Below are positions 7,077-16,041 of a stretch of 28,260 nucleotides of DNA, one piece after another. The first letter of the stretch is position 1, and the number at the start of each line of letters is the position of its first letter. The notes beneath the pieces are model-generated. The model had not been told where the DNA came from. It was given only the letters and a program-made list of their open reading frames with translations, and made no database searches. The stretch is from assembly GCA_002366615.1 (NCBI GenBank), contig DFBL01000027.1:5719-33978 (forward strand). Reading direction: 5' to 3'. The position numbers were made by a program, and so were the translations under genes. The DNA comes from Candidatus Dojkabacteria bacterium UBA3081 (lineage in GTDB: Bacteria; Patescibacteriota; Dojkabacteria; SC72).

Positions 7077-9725
7077 ATGAAAAAAACAGGGAGATTTCTT
7101 ACTATTATATCTATGTTTGTTTTGCTTCCTTTATTCTTCTTGATAATATCATCCTCAATAATAGAGGCTGCTTGTTGGTGTAATGGTACTACTCGGGTAT
7201 GTGATGCTACTGATACCTGTAAAACATATCAATATAATCCAAGAGAAATAGATTGTATAGAATGCACTAGTAGCAATGGATGGGATTATTGTGTAGAAGG
7301 TAGAGATGGTGGGGCAACTGGATGGATATATGAATGTTGTAAAAATGAATATACGTATGACTATAACTCTCCTTACTGTACTGGTGATGATGATGATCCT
7401 ATAGACGACGATGATGATGACGACGACCCAATTCAATGTATAATATGTACCCCATTGGCATGTTTAGACCCAGTTACTAGTAGTGCTCCTGTAAACCCAC
7501 CCTTTTCCGCAACTGATTATTTCTTAGATAATCTATATAGTTGTTTAGATGGAGAGGGTTGTGACCCTCGAACAACAAGGTATACCGATTGCTATGAAAT
7601 ACTTAGCCCACAACCAGATCCCTCTATTCTGCCTCACCATGAATTAAAGGAAACTACATTAGGATTTGTTTCAGAAACATACACAGGAGCTGGTAGATAT
7701 TCAATAGAGAATGGAGATATCAAAGATGATAGGGTAAATGATGGTTTACCAATTATAAATGTAGAGGATACTGGAGACAATGAATTTTATATGGAAGCGA
7801 CCTTTAAAGATGGAGATCAAATAATAGAAGCTGTATATTTTTGGTTTAGTAAAAGTTCAGAAAAACCTGTCACCCCAAAGGTTATTGATTTAGATGGTGT
7901 TGGGGGAAATGCTCCTAAGACTCAAAATGATGAAAGTTTTGGTTTTATGTTACATAAAGAGGGTAATAGTTGGATTCCATACATTGGTAGTGGTGAGAAA
8001 GCATTAGATGTTTGGAAAAAGGCAAGTTACTCAAACAATATATTTGCAGTGAAGGGGCCTGGTCGTCAAGATATGGTGAATGTAATATTGAATCAAAACA
8101 ATATTACAGTAACAGATAGTGGCAAAAAGGTTGTTGTGAAATCCTCTTTGAGTTTCAAAGAAAAGAGCTCTCCCTATTCTCTTTTAGATGTGCTAAAAGG
8201 AGGAAAGTATAATATATGGTTAATGGCAAATGATACATTTGGGTTTACGCCACATGATAACTATAACTATCTTCCAAACAATGCCAGGAATACCCCTATC
8301 AAAAATGCTATACACAATAAATGGATAACCAATGAAAGAATAAGGTACTATAACCAGTGGATTGATTCTGGTGAAGATTGGAATATTGATTTTGAGAGTC
8401 CTAATATTGAGAATTTTACAATAGGCCCTGCTACTTATGGTAAAACAATTGTTTCTGTAGCATGGCAATTTGTAGATGATATTGATTTTTCTACGTTAGT
8501 ATTAAATATACTTGAAAGTGAGGATTCCCTTGTTCCTAATCCCATTGTCTTGCAAAAGATTGTTTCAGATGGTGGTGCTACCTATATAGATAGTAAGTTC
8601 CCATTTAATCCTCCAATGTTTTCTACGGATGAAGAGGTAATGAAGAATCTTAATATTGGGCATTTAAACTACAACCTTAATAAGTATGCAATAAAGATGT
8701 CGGGGGGTACCGGAAATGTCCGTAAGATGCAACTGGAGCTTGATTTAGGAGAAGTAGGACAGGGGTATCTTTACTTCTATCTAACAGCTTTTGATAAGGG
8801 TGGGAATGTTGCAAGGGGAGGTTATGTGAAATTAGATACAAGAGATTGGATTGTTACCTATGGGGGATTACTCTACTCTGCAGGAGGCTCTGATTTTCCA
8901 GTAAGGACTTTAATAGAAGGAAGAGATGAAGAACCTCTTGGATGGTCTACAAAGAACCCTCCACTAAACGATATTAAATTTGCTTATGCTGATCTTTCTT
9001 CTGAGCTTGTTGGGGAAGATATAGAGGGGGTGATTCCTGTCTCACCAGTTAAGTCTGTTGATACTCTTAATTATCATATTCCTTCCTACAGTGTCATAGA
9101 TGTCTCTAGTTACTACAATAGCTTGAAGGCTGCTTTTGAGAAGAGAAAAGATAGTCTTAATATTGTAAAACCCTTTGGGGAAAATGTGGGAACAATCTCA
9201 GGGCTATTGTTCCAGTTTCATATAGCTAACCAAGGAGTACCAACTCAAGAACGAATAGCTCTCATTGAAGCACCAGCTAATTTAACTGTTAACAGCGATT
9301 TTAATTGTAACGGTAAGGGAATAATCTTTGTAAATGGGAATTTAACTATAGTTGGTAAAATTGTAAATGGAAAGACAGAGAAGGATGCTTGTATATTTGT
9401 TGTAAAAGGTGATGTAACAATAGATTATGATGGGCCTGTTTCTGGTAATGAGATGGCATATGATCAGATTAATGCATATATTTTAGCAGATAAAATAACT
9501 ACAATTACAAAGGAGGTTAAAACATATACCTCTTATGATGCTATCTATGTTAATGGGGGACTACATTCGCTAGAGGGTTTTGTAATTGGGAGAAATCTTA
9601 AGATACAAGACAGGTTAAGATTTCCTGCTTTAGTTGTAAGAAATAACTCAAAATATGGTGTATTTGCAGAGACTCTCTTTGGTACGGAAGATACTTTACA
9701 AACTACAGAGGTAGGATACAAGTAA
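7077..9725 (+). CDS. Large secreted cysteine-rich pilus-locus protein, paralog 1
   Basis: Secreted protein of about 882 aa; I recognise no named family. The ATG at 7077 gives a Sec signal peptide: M-K-K, a hydrophobic core, then I-I-E-A before A-C-W-C. An upstream in-frame ATG at 7035 overlaps the preceding stop and adds 14 residues. The mature N-terminus is cysteine-rich, then a pure Asp tract (about residues 104-117, split by P-I). A middle region is shared with the next gene (M-E-A-T-F, W-F, G-F-M-L, I-K-G-P-like, F-T-P-H-D-N-Y-N). After R-D-W-N-I-D there is an Ig/FN3-like stretch. The C-terminal 200 residues have beta-repeat-like segments (G-I-I-F-V-N-G-N-L-T-I, F-V-V-K-G-D-V-T-I) and end in T-T-E-V-G-Y-K. 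No LPxTG motif is seen. A pilus-tip adhesin comparable in role to PilY1 is inferred from position. Confidence 0.8.
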   Translation: MKKTGRFLTIISMFVLLPLFFLIISSSIIEAACWCNGTTRVCDATDTCKTYQYNPREIDCIECTSSNGWDYCVEGRDGGATGWIYECCKNEYTYDYNSPYCTGDDDDPIDDDDDDDDPIQCIICTPLACLDPVTSSAPVNPPFSATDYFLDNLYSCLDGEGCDPRTTRYTDCYEILSPQPDPSILPHHELKETTLGFVSETYTGAGRYSIENGDIKDDRVNDGLPIINVEDTGDNEFYMEATFKDGDQIIEAVYFWFSKSSEKPVTPKVIDLDGVGGNAPKTQNDESFGFMLHKEGNSWIPYIGSGEKALDVWKKASYSNNIFAVKGPGRQDMVNVILNQNNITVTDSGKKVVVKSSLSFKEKSSPYSLLDVLKGGKYNIWLMANDTFGFTPHDNYNYLPNNARNTPIKNAIHNKWITNERIRYYNQWIDSGEDWNIDFESPNIENFTIGPATYGKTIVSVAWQFVDDIDFSTLVLNILESEDSLVPNPIVLQKIVSDGGATYIDSKFPFNPPMFSTDEEVMKNLNIGHLNYNLNKYAIKMSGGTGNVRKMQLELDLGEVGQGYLYFYLTAFDKGGNVARGGYVKLDTRDWIVTYGGLLYSAGGSDFPVRTLIEGRDEEPLGWSTKNPPLNDIKFAYADLSSELVGEDIEGVIPVSPVKSVDTLNYHIPSYSVIDVSSYYNSLKAAFEKRKDSLNIVKPFGENVGTISGLLFQFHIANQGVPTQERIALIEAPANLTVNSDFNCNGKGIIFVNGNLTIVGKIVNGKTEKDACIFVVKGDVTIDYDGPVSGNEMAYDQINAYILADKITTITKEVKTYTSYDAIYVNGGLHSLEGFVIGRNLKIQDRLRFPALVVRNNSKYGVFAETLFGTEDTLQTTEVGYK
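7386..7427 (+). repeat. Aspartate-codon tract
   Basis: Four GAT codons, then P-I, then eight GAT/GAC codons encode an acidic linker in the first large secreted protein. It lies between the cysteine-rich head and the next cysteine cluster. It could bind calcium or be a flexible spacer. Confidence 0.85.
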
Positions 9726-9833
9726 TACAATTTATAAGAAGGGTAATTAGTCTGTATCCTGTTTAATTTTGTAATAGATTGTATTTATATTAATTAAATA
9801 GGAATTATAGTATTTATAAATTAAACTGATTGT

Positions 9834-12800
9834 ATGAAAGGTTCTCTATCCAAAAATATATTTCTTTTTTCTTTCTCCCTCTTTCTGTTGGTAATGTCTT
9901 TTTCAGGGATTAAAGCAGCAGATTGTTGGTGTGATGGAAGTAAATTAATATGTCAAACTGCTTCTGACCCTTGTACAACATATGATTATATTGAGGGGTT
10001 AGAAATTGCTTGTGAAGTTTGTGAAGCTAATCCCGACACTTGGGATTACTGTAATGACTTGGAGGGCAATCAATATCAATGTTGTAATTATGGTGTTGAG
10101 GTAAATTGTTCTTGTGGTTGTAGTAGTGGTGCATGTAATTCCACTTGTACCCCCTCAACTGGCTCGTGTTCTGCTGGTACATACTATTCATACGCACCAG
10201 CTAATAAATATGTTTGTGGTTCTCGTACTGTAAGAGATGGATGTTGTGCTAATACTACACAAAGTTGCTATTGTGATTGTGGTACTGGGAATTGCTCACC
10301 GAATGCAACTTGCCCAGACGGAACAACCTCTACTGTAAATGTAGACCCTCATTCTGAGCAATCAGATAGATGTAAAGATGACCCCGTTTGTCCCTATGAA
10401 TATGATTACATAGATTGTTACTGTACACCAATTTGTACGCCTCCTACCTGTGCCTCTGAAAATTACAAAACAGTAGAACAATTTTCTCCAGGAGGGATAA
10501 GCCAGGGAACTAAGGAACTTAGTTGTAGAAATGGATCAAGTCTTACTCCAGATAGGACCACTTTATGCGATCTTAATAGTAATACCTGCTACTGTGAATA
10601 CTGTGGGAAAGAGTGTCCAATACTCTTAACTAACACAGGAAACGCCAATTTGATACTGGAAGATTTTAGAGAATGTACAAATGATTGTAGCGTATCCCCT
10701 ATCGAAGCAGACAAACACTGCTATGAACCATTCTCTTCCCAACCCACAGAATCACTAGCTATCCTCAATGATCTTGATTCGGCTAATGCATATGGTTTTA
10801 AAAGTAATTCTTACACTGGGATTCCTGATATTAGGAATATAAACAACGCAGGAAATCTTAATGATCCATTACGTATGGAAGCTACATATACTGATTCAAC
10901 TGGAGCAGGCGATATTGAAGCCCTATTCGTATGGTTTAGGAATGTACAATTAACCGGCACAAATACTACACCTATATGGATTTCAGATGTAACGACAATA
11001 CCTGGACAAGCACCTGGTCTGGGAAGCTGGGGCTTTATGATGCGAAAGAATAATCTAGGTGAATGGAATCCATATATTCCAGCTTGGGGAGAAGACCCTG
11101 ATGTATGGAAAAGAGTTGGATCAGCAGATGTAAACAGTGTTACTGGAGAATTCTATATTAAAGGTCCAGAAAAGGGGAATATGGTAGCAGTTAAAATTAA
11201 CAGTATTGCGAGGTTTGGTTTGACAAATATTGAAATGTTATTTGATTTAAGATTTTCGGGGAACGATATCTCAGAACCACCTGCAGAAATAAAATACAAT
11301 ATATTGTTAATGGGTTTAGACAAGTTCAGTTTTACACCCTATGACAATTACAATATTAACTACTCGGAATACTGGACTAGTAAATTTGCTAGATATGATG
11401 ACGATGATTTATCATACTATTGGCCTGAAAACAGACTAAGGTATAAGTCTACACAAAACCAGCTGTATGCTAGAGATTGGACTGATACTGGTAGAGATTG
11501 GACAATAGATAAAAAGGCACCAGCAATTTCTACAGAGATTACAACAGATTACAAAAATGGGACAATAGTTGTTAGTTGGGAAGCAAGTGACCCATATAAT
11601 CTTTTCTCTGATCTTTACTCAATAGTTGGAGATATAATGTATAGTGGGGAACCAAAGACTGAGATTAAGATAGCAGGGAGTCTAGGTGTAGTAATTCCAT
11701 ACCCTACTACTCTACCCCAACCAATAACTTCAACAATAGGAGATCTTCCTAATGCTACAGCTTCAAATGTGTCTTTCTATGTACCTTCAGATTTGAATGT
11801 TAGTACTCACAGTGGGAGTGTATCAATTGATCCAAGAGCAAATAGAGATGGTACTTTGTATATTTACATACGAGTCTATGATGATGCAGGCAATATGGTT
11901 TTAAATAATACGAACAATAGCTACAACCTTGATGATTGGATGGTAACTGATGGAGGTCTAGCCTACTCTGCTGATGAAACGAAATCTGTTGCAAAAGTAC
12001 CAAATACCTCTTGGAATAATCAAGACGATAGTATTGAGGGATACCCTCCTCTTAAGGGATGGGTCCTTCCCCCATTACAATTTGGTCCTGAAGAGTCTTT
12101 GCTTTCTGGTTGGGCAGACCTATCAAGTGAGATGTGGTCTGAGGGTTTTGATTTAGAAGATAAGAAGATAGAAGAAACACGAGCATACAATCTTAATGGA
12201 CATATAGGACATGAAAAGAATAATTACTATAATGAACTCCTTGATGCTTATTCTAAAAACAGAAATATAATACCCAATTTAGTTGAAGTAGAAAATATTA
12301 GTGGGATATTAGCGTCTAATTTGAATCCTTACTGTGGAAACAAAAAAAACATACACTGTTTTATTAAAAGTAATAGATCTCTTACTGTAAGCCAAGGTTT
12401 TACCTGTAGTGGAAAAGGAGTAATCTTTGTTGATGGGAATCTTGTAATTAACCCAAATATAATTAATGCTAATAAACAACAGAATCTAGAGGCGTGTATA
12501 TTTGTTGTTTCAGGCAATGTAACAATCAAAGAAGGAAAGAACTCGTCTCCTTCAGGCAAGTTCGCATATGACCAAATCAATGGATATATTCTAGCGAATG
12601 GGAGTGTAACAATAGAGCATGAAGTAAGTAAAAATGATACTGACACTTATGATGGTTTATATATCAATGGAGGAATACACTCTTTGGGAGGTTTTAATCC
12701 AGTAGAAAGGTATCTTCAGTTTATAGACAGATTACAATATCCTGTCCTAGCTATAGATTATCATCCTAAATATGGAATACTAGCAGAAACATTCTTTGGT

Positions 12801-12842
12801 AAAGAGATAAATTTGCAAACAACTGAGGTAGGATTTAAGTAG
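9834..12842 (+). CDS. Large secreted cysteine-rich pilus-locus protein, paralog 2
   Basis: This 1002-aa protein has a signal peptide (M-K-G-S-L-S-K-N, a hydrophobic core, then G-I-K-A before A-D-C-W-C). The first 290 residues contain roughly 38 cysteines, many in C-x-C and C-C pairs. From about residue 320 it follows paralog 1: M-E-A-T-Y, W-F, G-F-M-M, I-K-G-P, F-T-P-Y-D-N-Y-N, R-D-W-T-I-D, D-D-W-M-V-T-D-G-G-L-A-Y-S-A, a beta-repeat C-terminal region, and the identical tail pattern L-Q-T-T-E-V-G-F-K. It differs by a much longer cysteine-rich head and by lacking the Asp tract. It lies 108 bp after paralog 1, which suggests an ancient tandem duplication. Likely an extracellular pilus-associated or surface adhesin; the function is not established. 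Confidence 0.8.
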   Translation: MKGSLSKNIFLFSFSLFLLVMSFSGIKAADCWCDGSKLICQTASDPCTTYDYIEGLEIACEVCEANPDTWDYCNDLEGNQYQCCNYGVEVNCSCGCSSGACNSTCTPSTGSCSAGTYYSYAPANKYVCGSRTVRDGCCANTTQSCYCDCGTGNCSPNATCPDGTTSTVNVDPHSEQSDRCKDDPVCPYEYDYIDCYCTPICTPPTCASENYKTVEQFSPGGISQGTKELSCRNGSSLTPDRTTLCDLNSNTCYCEYCGKECPILLTNTGNANLILEDFRECTNDCSVSPIEADKHCYEPFSSQPTESLAILNDLDSANAYGFKSNSYTGIPDIRNINNAGNLNDPLRMEATYTDSTGAGDIEALFVWFRNVQLTGTNTTPIWISDVTTIPGQAPGLGSWGFMMRKNNLGEWNPYIPAWGEDPDVWKRVGSADVNSVTGEFYIKGPEKGNMVAVKINSIARFGLTNIEMLFDLRFSGNDISEPPAEIKYNILLMGLDKFSFTPYDNYNINYSEYWTSKFARYDDDDLSYYWPENRLRYKSTQNQLYARDWTDTGRDWTIDKKAPAISTEITTDYKNGTIVVSWEASDPYNLFSDLYSIVGDIMYSGEPKTEIKIAGSLGVVIPYPTTLPQPITSTIGDLPNATASNVSFYVPSDLNVSTHSGSVSIDPRANRDGTLYIYIRVYDDAGNMVLNNTNNSYNLDDWMVTDGGLAYSADETKSVAKVPNTSWNNQDDSIEGYPPLKGWVLPPLQFGPEESLLSGWADLSSEMWSEGFDLEDKKIEETRAYNLNGHIGHEKNNYYNELLDAYSKNRNIIPNLVEVENISGILASNLNPYCGNKKNIHCFIKSNRSLTVSQGFTCSGKGVIFVDGNLVINPNIINANKQQNLEACIFVVSGNVTIKEGKNSSPSGKFAYDQINGYILANGSVTIEHEVSKNDTDTYDGLYINGGIHSLGGFNPVERYLQFIDRLQYPVLAIDYHPKYGILAETFFGKEINLQTTEVGFK

Positions 12843-12920
12843 GAATAAATAATATAGGACTTAAATCTAAGTTACTTTTCTGATATCATTTAGGTAGTCA
12901 TAATTTTACTGTCCAACCAT

Positions 12921-13949
12921 ATGGCTAAACTGCCAGATCACGTTGGTATAGATTTTGGAACACATACCGTAAAGGCTGTTGAATTAAAAGATATTACTAC
13001 CACACCCAAACTAGTTAATTTGGGTAGTCAACTTACACCCGCAGGAGTAATTAACAGTGAGGAAAGACAGGATCAAAAGAGGTTAGCTGAAGCTCTTAAG
13101 CTACTCTATGCAAATTCAAGAATAAAGAATACTAGTGTGGTTATGGCATTACCAGAGTTTTCTGTATTTACAAGATTTTTAGAATTCCCTGGAGTTAAAC
13201 AAGAAGAACTTAAAGAATCTGTATACTATGAAGCTAAACAGTATCTCCCAATTCCCATAGATGAAGTACAAATGAGCTATGTTGTTATTGGTTTTAATGA
13301 AGAAAAAAACGCACCTAGAGTACTTTTAGTTGCTGCTCCTAAAAAGATTATAGAGATATACATGAATATAGCTAATTTTGCTAATTTAGATTTAATAGCA
13401 ATAGAAACAGAATCTGTTGCAATGGGAAGAGCAATGTTTAGATCCTTAAAAAAGAAAGACTGTGTTATGTTAGATTTTGGTGCTAACAGTACCGATATGA
13501 GTATTATGACTAATGGCTCTTTGGTATTCTCTCAAAGCATATCAATAGGGTCTGATTCTCTGACACAATCTATAGTAAACAAATTCAATTTTGAATATAA
13601 AAGAGCAGAAGAATTTAAAAGAGCTTACGGTTTAATTCCAAATGCAGTTGAGGGGAAAATATATGCAGTGCTTACCCCTATTATTGAATCTATTATGGCG
13701 GAGATAAGGAGGGGTGTTGAATTCTACAAAAACAAAACAATGACAGTGGCGCCCAATGAGTATCTTATAAATGGAGATGGTGCTCTGTTACCGGGTTTAA
13801 CAGAATACATATCAAAATCACTAGGGGTTAGTGCACAAGTTGCAAATCCATGGTTTAATATAGTAGTAGATAACCGATTTAAAAATATTGTTGCAAAATC
13901 TGGGGCTTCCTATTCTGTAGCAATTGGGTTATCATTAAAAGAGGAATAA
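12921..13949 (+). CDS. pilM: Type IV pilus assembly protein PilM (actin-like ATPase)
   Basis: PilM is a cytoplasmic actin/FtsA-fold protein that binds the N-terminus of PilN and links the pilus motor to the inner-membrane PilN/PilO complex. The 342-aa protein is full length. The nucleotide-binding motifs are visible: V-G-I-D-F-G-T-H-T-V-K near residue 8, V-M-L-D-F-G-A-N-S-T-D near residue 180, and N-G-D-G-A-L-L-P-G-L near residue 284. It begins 78 bp after the second large protein. A weak TTTACT box 10 nt before the ATG is the only promoter-like signal. The 3-gene order pilM-pilN-pilO is conserved in type IV pilus systems, and pilN follows 2 bp later. Confidence 0.95.
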   Translation: MAKLPDHVGIDFGTHTVKAVELKDITTTPKLVNLGSQLTPAGVINSEERQDQKRLAEALKLLYANSRIKNTSVVMALPEFSVFTRFLEFPGVKQEELKESVYYEAKQYLPIPIDEVQMSYVVIGFNEEKNAPRVLLVAAPKKIIEIYMNIANFANLDLIAIETESVAMGRAMFRSLKKKDCVMLDFGANSTDMSIMTNGSLVFSQSISIGSDSLTQSIVNKFNFEYKRAEEFKRAYGLIPNAVEGKIYAVLTPIIESIMAEIRRGVEFYKNKTMTVAPNEYLINGDGALLPGLTEYISKSLGVSAQVANPWFNIVVDNRFKNIVAKSGASYSVAIGLSLKEE

Positions 13950-13951
13950 AA

Positions 13952-14632
13952 ATGAAAGAAAATGTAAAAGTAAACAACCAGAATCCTACTACAAATAGTG
14001 CTAAGTCTGCTCCAGCACAAAAACAACAGCAAGCTCCACAACAACCTCCTACCCCGCAACCAAATATAGATAATACCTCTAAAGAGGGCTTTAATCTTAT
14101 TCCTGCAATGACTAAGGAGGAGAAAGTCCATGTCAAGAAAAAAAATACTCTTAATATTGGATCTGTACTTAGTCTAATATTTCTAGCAGTTATAGCTTTA
14201 GGTATTGTAGGTTTTAATATTACAGCTAAGACACAATTAAATCGCAGAAAATCTGTACTCGCTAAAACAGAGAACAAAATTAATGCAAATATAGATAAGA
14301 TATCAAGTAATAATATAATCTTAGATAGAGTCAAACTATATCTTGATGTTAAGAGTAATAGCTTCTCTCATAGAAAAATAATTGAATTTCTAACTGAGAT
14401 AGGAGAGAGGATAGGAGGGATATCATTTAGAAGTATTGAGATATCTGAGACTTTAACATTTGAGATATCAGGAAAGGCCCCTACCTTAGAGAGACTATCA
14501 AGGCTTTGGTATCTGTTTGGTGTAGACGAAAATGTTAAAACAATTAATCTTAAGTCAGTAAGTAAGGGAGAAGAGGGTGTGTCATTTTCTTTTGAGGGAG
14601 AGTTTGATATTAAAAATTTTAGTAACGAATAA
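13952..14632 (+). CDS. pilN: PilN-like type IV pilus inner-membrane protein
   Basis: PilN is a bitopic inner-membrane protein that binds PilM through its cytoplasmic tail and pairs with PilO in the periplasm or its equivalent. The 226-aa protein has a Pro/Gln-rich N-terminal tail, then F-N-L-I-P, the segment by which PilN contacts PilM, at about residues 47-51. One transmembrane helix follows near residues 70-93, then a coiled-coil region and an alpha/beta domain. The start is supported by a Shine-Dalgarno-like AGAGGA (13940-13945), with its GAGG core 7 nt before the ATG. It lies 2 bp downstream of pilM and 2 bp upstream of the PilO-like gene. The family call is sound, given the F-N-L-I-P motif and the order. 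Confidence 0.88.
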   Translation: MKENVKVNNQNPTTNSAKSAPAQKQQQAPQQPPTPQPNIDNTSKEGFNLIPAMTKEEKVHVKKKNTLNIGSVLSLIFLAVIALGIVGFNITAKTQLNRRKSVLAKTENKINANIDKISSNNIILDRVKLYLDVKSNSFSHRKIIEFLTEIGERIGGISFRSIEISETLTFEISGKAPTLERLSRLWYLFGVDENVKTINLKSVSKGEEGVSFSFEGEFDIKNFSNE

Positions 14633-14634
14633 TT

Positions 14635-15306
14635 ATGGGATTAGCAACAGAATCAAGTATAAAGAGACAGAAAGAGATGAAGGTGGTTAATGAGAAGATT
14701 AAACAAACAAGGCTTACTTTCTCTGATTTAATCATTCCCATAGCATCAGGAGTTGTATTAATTGTTCTCTCTTTTGCTGTATTTATTCCAATGGTAAGTT
14801 CTGCTTTTGAGTATTTAGATGAAATTAAAGTTACTAATGAAAAGATTGATCAGTTAGAGAAGTTAGATAAACAGCTTAACCTACTAGATGAGAATCAGTT
14901 AAATGAAGATGTTTTAACTTCTAGAAGAGTTATACCTAATATCTTGTTAGTTACAAGCTTTGTTTACTATGTAGATGAGCTTGCTACAGATACAGGTCTG
15001 GAGGTTGCAAAAATTGAAGCTAGGGACGCTCTAGATGGTGTTAGTGGACCATTGGAATACTCTGGTGTATATGAGAATGTAATTGCTTTTTTAGATGATG
15101 TTCAAGATGTCTCTCCATATATCATTAGGTTGCAGAATGTAAAGGTAAGTTCAAATGATGAAGAAGTTTGGAATATCTCATTGGATGTCAGTGGATACTA
15201 TATTCTTGATACAAATGAGGAACCTAATATTTATGCTTCATTCCAGCTATATACAGAATACAGTGATGTAGTTGATATATTTAAATCAAAGGTAGAAGAA
15301 TTTTAA
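14635..15306 (+). CDS. pilO: PilO-like type IV pilus inner-membrane protein
   Basis: The 223-aa bitopic protein has a basic N-terminal tail of about 35 residues, a transmembrane helix (about 36-58), a short coiled coil (I-D-Q-L-E-K-L-D-K-Q-L), and a C-terminal domain of the PilO ferredoxin-like type. PilO forms a heterodimer with PilN that aligns the platform with the rest of the machine. No PilP or PilQ follows, which fits an organism without an outer membrane. Its stop lies 1 bp from the stop of the convergent khpA, so any terminator must lie inside coding sequence. The name rests on size, topology and the pilM-pilN-pilO order. Confidence 0.85.
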   Translation: MGLATESSIKRQKEMKVVNEKIKQTRLTFSDLIIPIASGVVLIVLSFAVFIPMVSSAFEYLDEIKVTNEKIDQLEKLDKQLNLLDENQLNEDVLTSRRVIPNILLVTSFVYYVDELATDTGLEVAKIEARDALDGVSGPLEYSGVYENVIAFLDDVQDVSPYIIRLQNVKVSSNDEEVWNISLDVSGYYILDTNEEPNIYASFQLYTEYSDVVDIFKSKVEEF

Positions 15307-15307
15307 T

Positions 15308-15607
15308 CTAGATTTCATCCTGAAGCATATCTACTTCCTCTTGAGCAGGTTGTTCCTCTCTAACTCTATCCTCTTTTAGTATTACTCTAACTCTTTTGTT
15401 ATTCCTTATCGCATTTATAGTAACTATATCCCTAATGGAGTTAATAGTTCGACCCTTTCTACCAATAATGACTCCCTTGTCACTCTCATTTACATCTATT
15501 GTAAGAATGATAAGTCCTGGGAAATCAACACTCTCCCTTTCCTCAATTACTACATCATCAGGATAATTTACGATAGATTTTGCAATGTATTCTAATAACT
15601 CTTTCAT
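15308..15607 (-). CDS. khpA: KH-domain RNA-binding protein KhpA (YlqC-like)
   Basis: This 99-aa single KH-domain protein has the G-x-x-G loop as G-R-K-G in V-I-I-G-R-K-G-R-T-I, preceded by the typical L-x-Y-I-A-K-x-I-V start. An acidic tail of about 18 residues extends beyond the domain. KhpA binds RNA, often as a dimer with KhpB, and affects cell division and RNA stability in Gram-positive bacteria. It lies 87 bp downstream of rpsP on the same strand, as in the widespread rpsP-khpA arrangement, and is probably cotranscribed with it. No rimM or trmD follows here; instead it meets pilO tail to tail. Confidence 0.93.
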   Translation of the reverse strand: MKELLEYIAKSIVNYPDDVVIEERESVDFPGLIILTIDVNESDKGVIIGRKGRTINSIRDIVTINAIRNNKRVRVILKEDRVREEQPAQEEVDMLQDEI

Positions 15608-15694
15608 TTTTTAGTACCACTAAATTAATGCAAGCTTATTAATTATACATATAGTTGGAAAAATTTGCTAGGTATTGATGAAAAAAATGAGGAA

Positions 15695-15997
15695 TTACTC
15701 CTTCTTCTCTTTCTTCTTCTTTTTTGTATTAGGCTTTGTAGAACCTCTCTTTAGAGATTTTAATAAACCTAATTTAACGAAATATTGTGCAACAGTATCC
15801 GAAGGCTGTGCTCCTTTCTCTAACCACTCTTTTGCAAGTTTTTTGTCAACATCAAATGTAGTTGGTTTAGTTCTAGGGTTGTAGTACCCAATCTCTGCCA
15901 CACTCCTTCCATCTCTTGGATTGCTACTTTCCATAACCACAATTCTGTAATGTGGTTGACCTCTTCTTCCTGTCCTTTTTAATCTAATTTTTAACAT
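15695..15997 (-). CDS. rpsP: 30S ribosomal protein S16
   Basis: S16 stabilises the 5' domain of 16S rRNA in the small subunit. The 100-aa protein opens with M-L-K-I-R-L-K-R-T-G-R and contains P-x-Y-R-I-V-V, a conserved R-D-G-R-x-x-E-x-I-G-Y-Y-N-P block and the W-L-x-x-G-A-Q-P-S-D-T-V motif. The C-terminus is extended by a lysine-rich tail. A good promoter ends 9 nt before the ATG, so the mRNA may have almost no leader. khpA is downstream and rnc ends 44 bp upstream. Confidence 0.97.
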   Translation of the reverse strand: MLKIRLKRTGRRGQPHYRIVVMESSNPRDGRSVAEIGYYNPRTKPTTFDVDKKLAKEWLEKGAQPSDTVAQYFVKLGLLKSLKRGSTKPNTKKKKKEKKE

Positions 15998-16006
15998 GGC
16001 AACGCT

Positions 16007-16035
16007 ATTTTAACAAATCAAGTATTAATATTCAA
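16007..16035 (-). promoter_or_regulatory. rpsP promoter
   Basis: On the minus strand TTGAAT (16030-16035) and TAAAAT (16007-16012) are separated by 17 bp. The -10 box ends 9 nt before the rpsP ATG at 15997, so the expected transcript start is within about 1-3 nt of the start codon. Confidence 0.75.
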
Positions 16036-16041
16036 GCTAAT

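Noticed and set aside
7155..7436. 93-codon minus-strand frame rich in Ile, Val and Thr over the Asp tract
   Set aside because: It is a composition artefact of antisense Asp codons (GAT/GAC reads as ATC/GTC).
12329..12646. 105-codon minus-strand frame inside the second large protein gene
   Set aside because: It is a shadow of the conserved C-terminal domain, with no promoter and no protein-like character of its own.
12858..12880. Possible terminator after the second large protein gene
   Set aside because: The stem is only ACTTA/TAAGT plus a G-T pair, with no GC content and a short T-run; too weak to call.
13879..14334. 151-codon open frame on the minus strand over pilM/pilN
   Set aside because: It lies opposite well-supported genes, crosses a gene junction, and its leucine/cysteine-rich product looks like the reverse reading of a Lys/Gln-rich gene.
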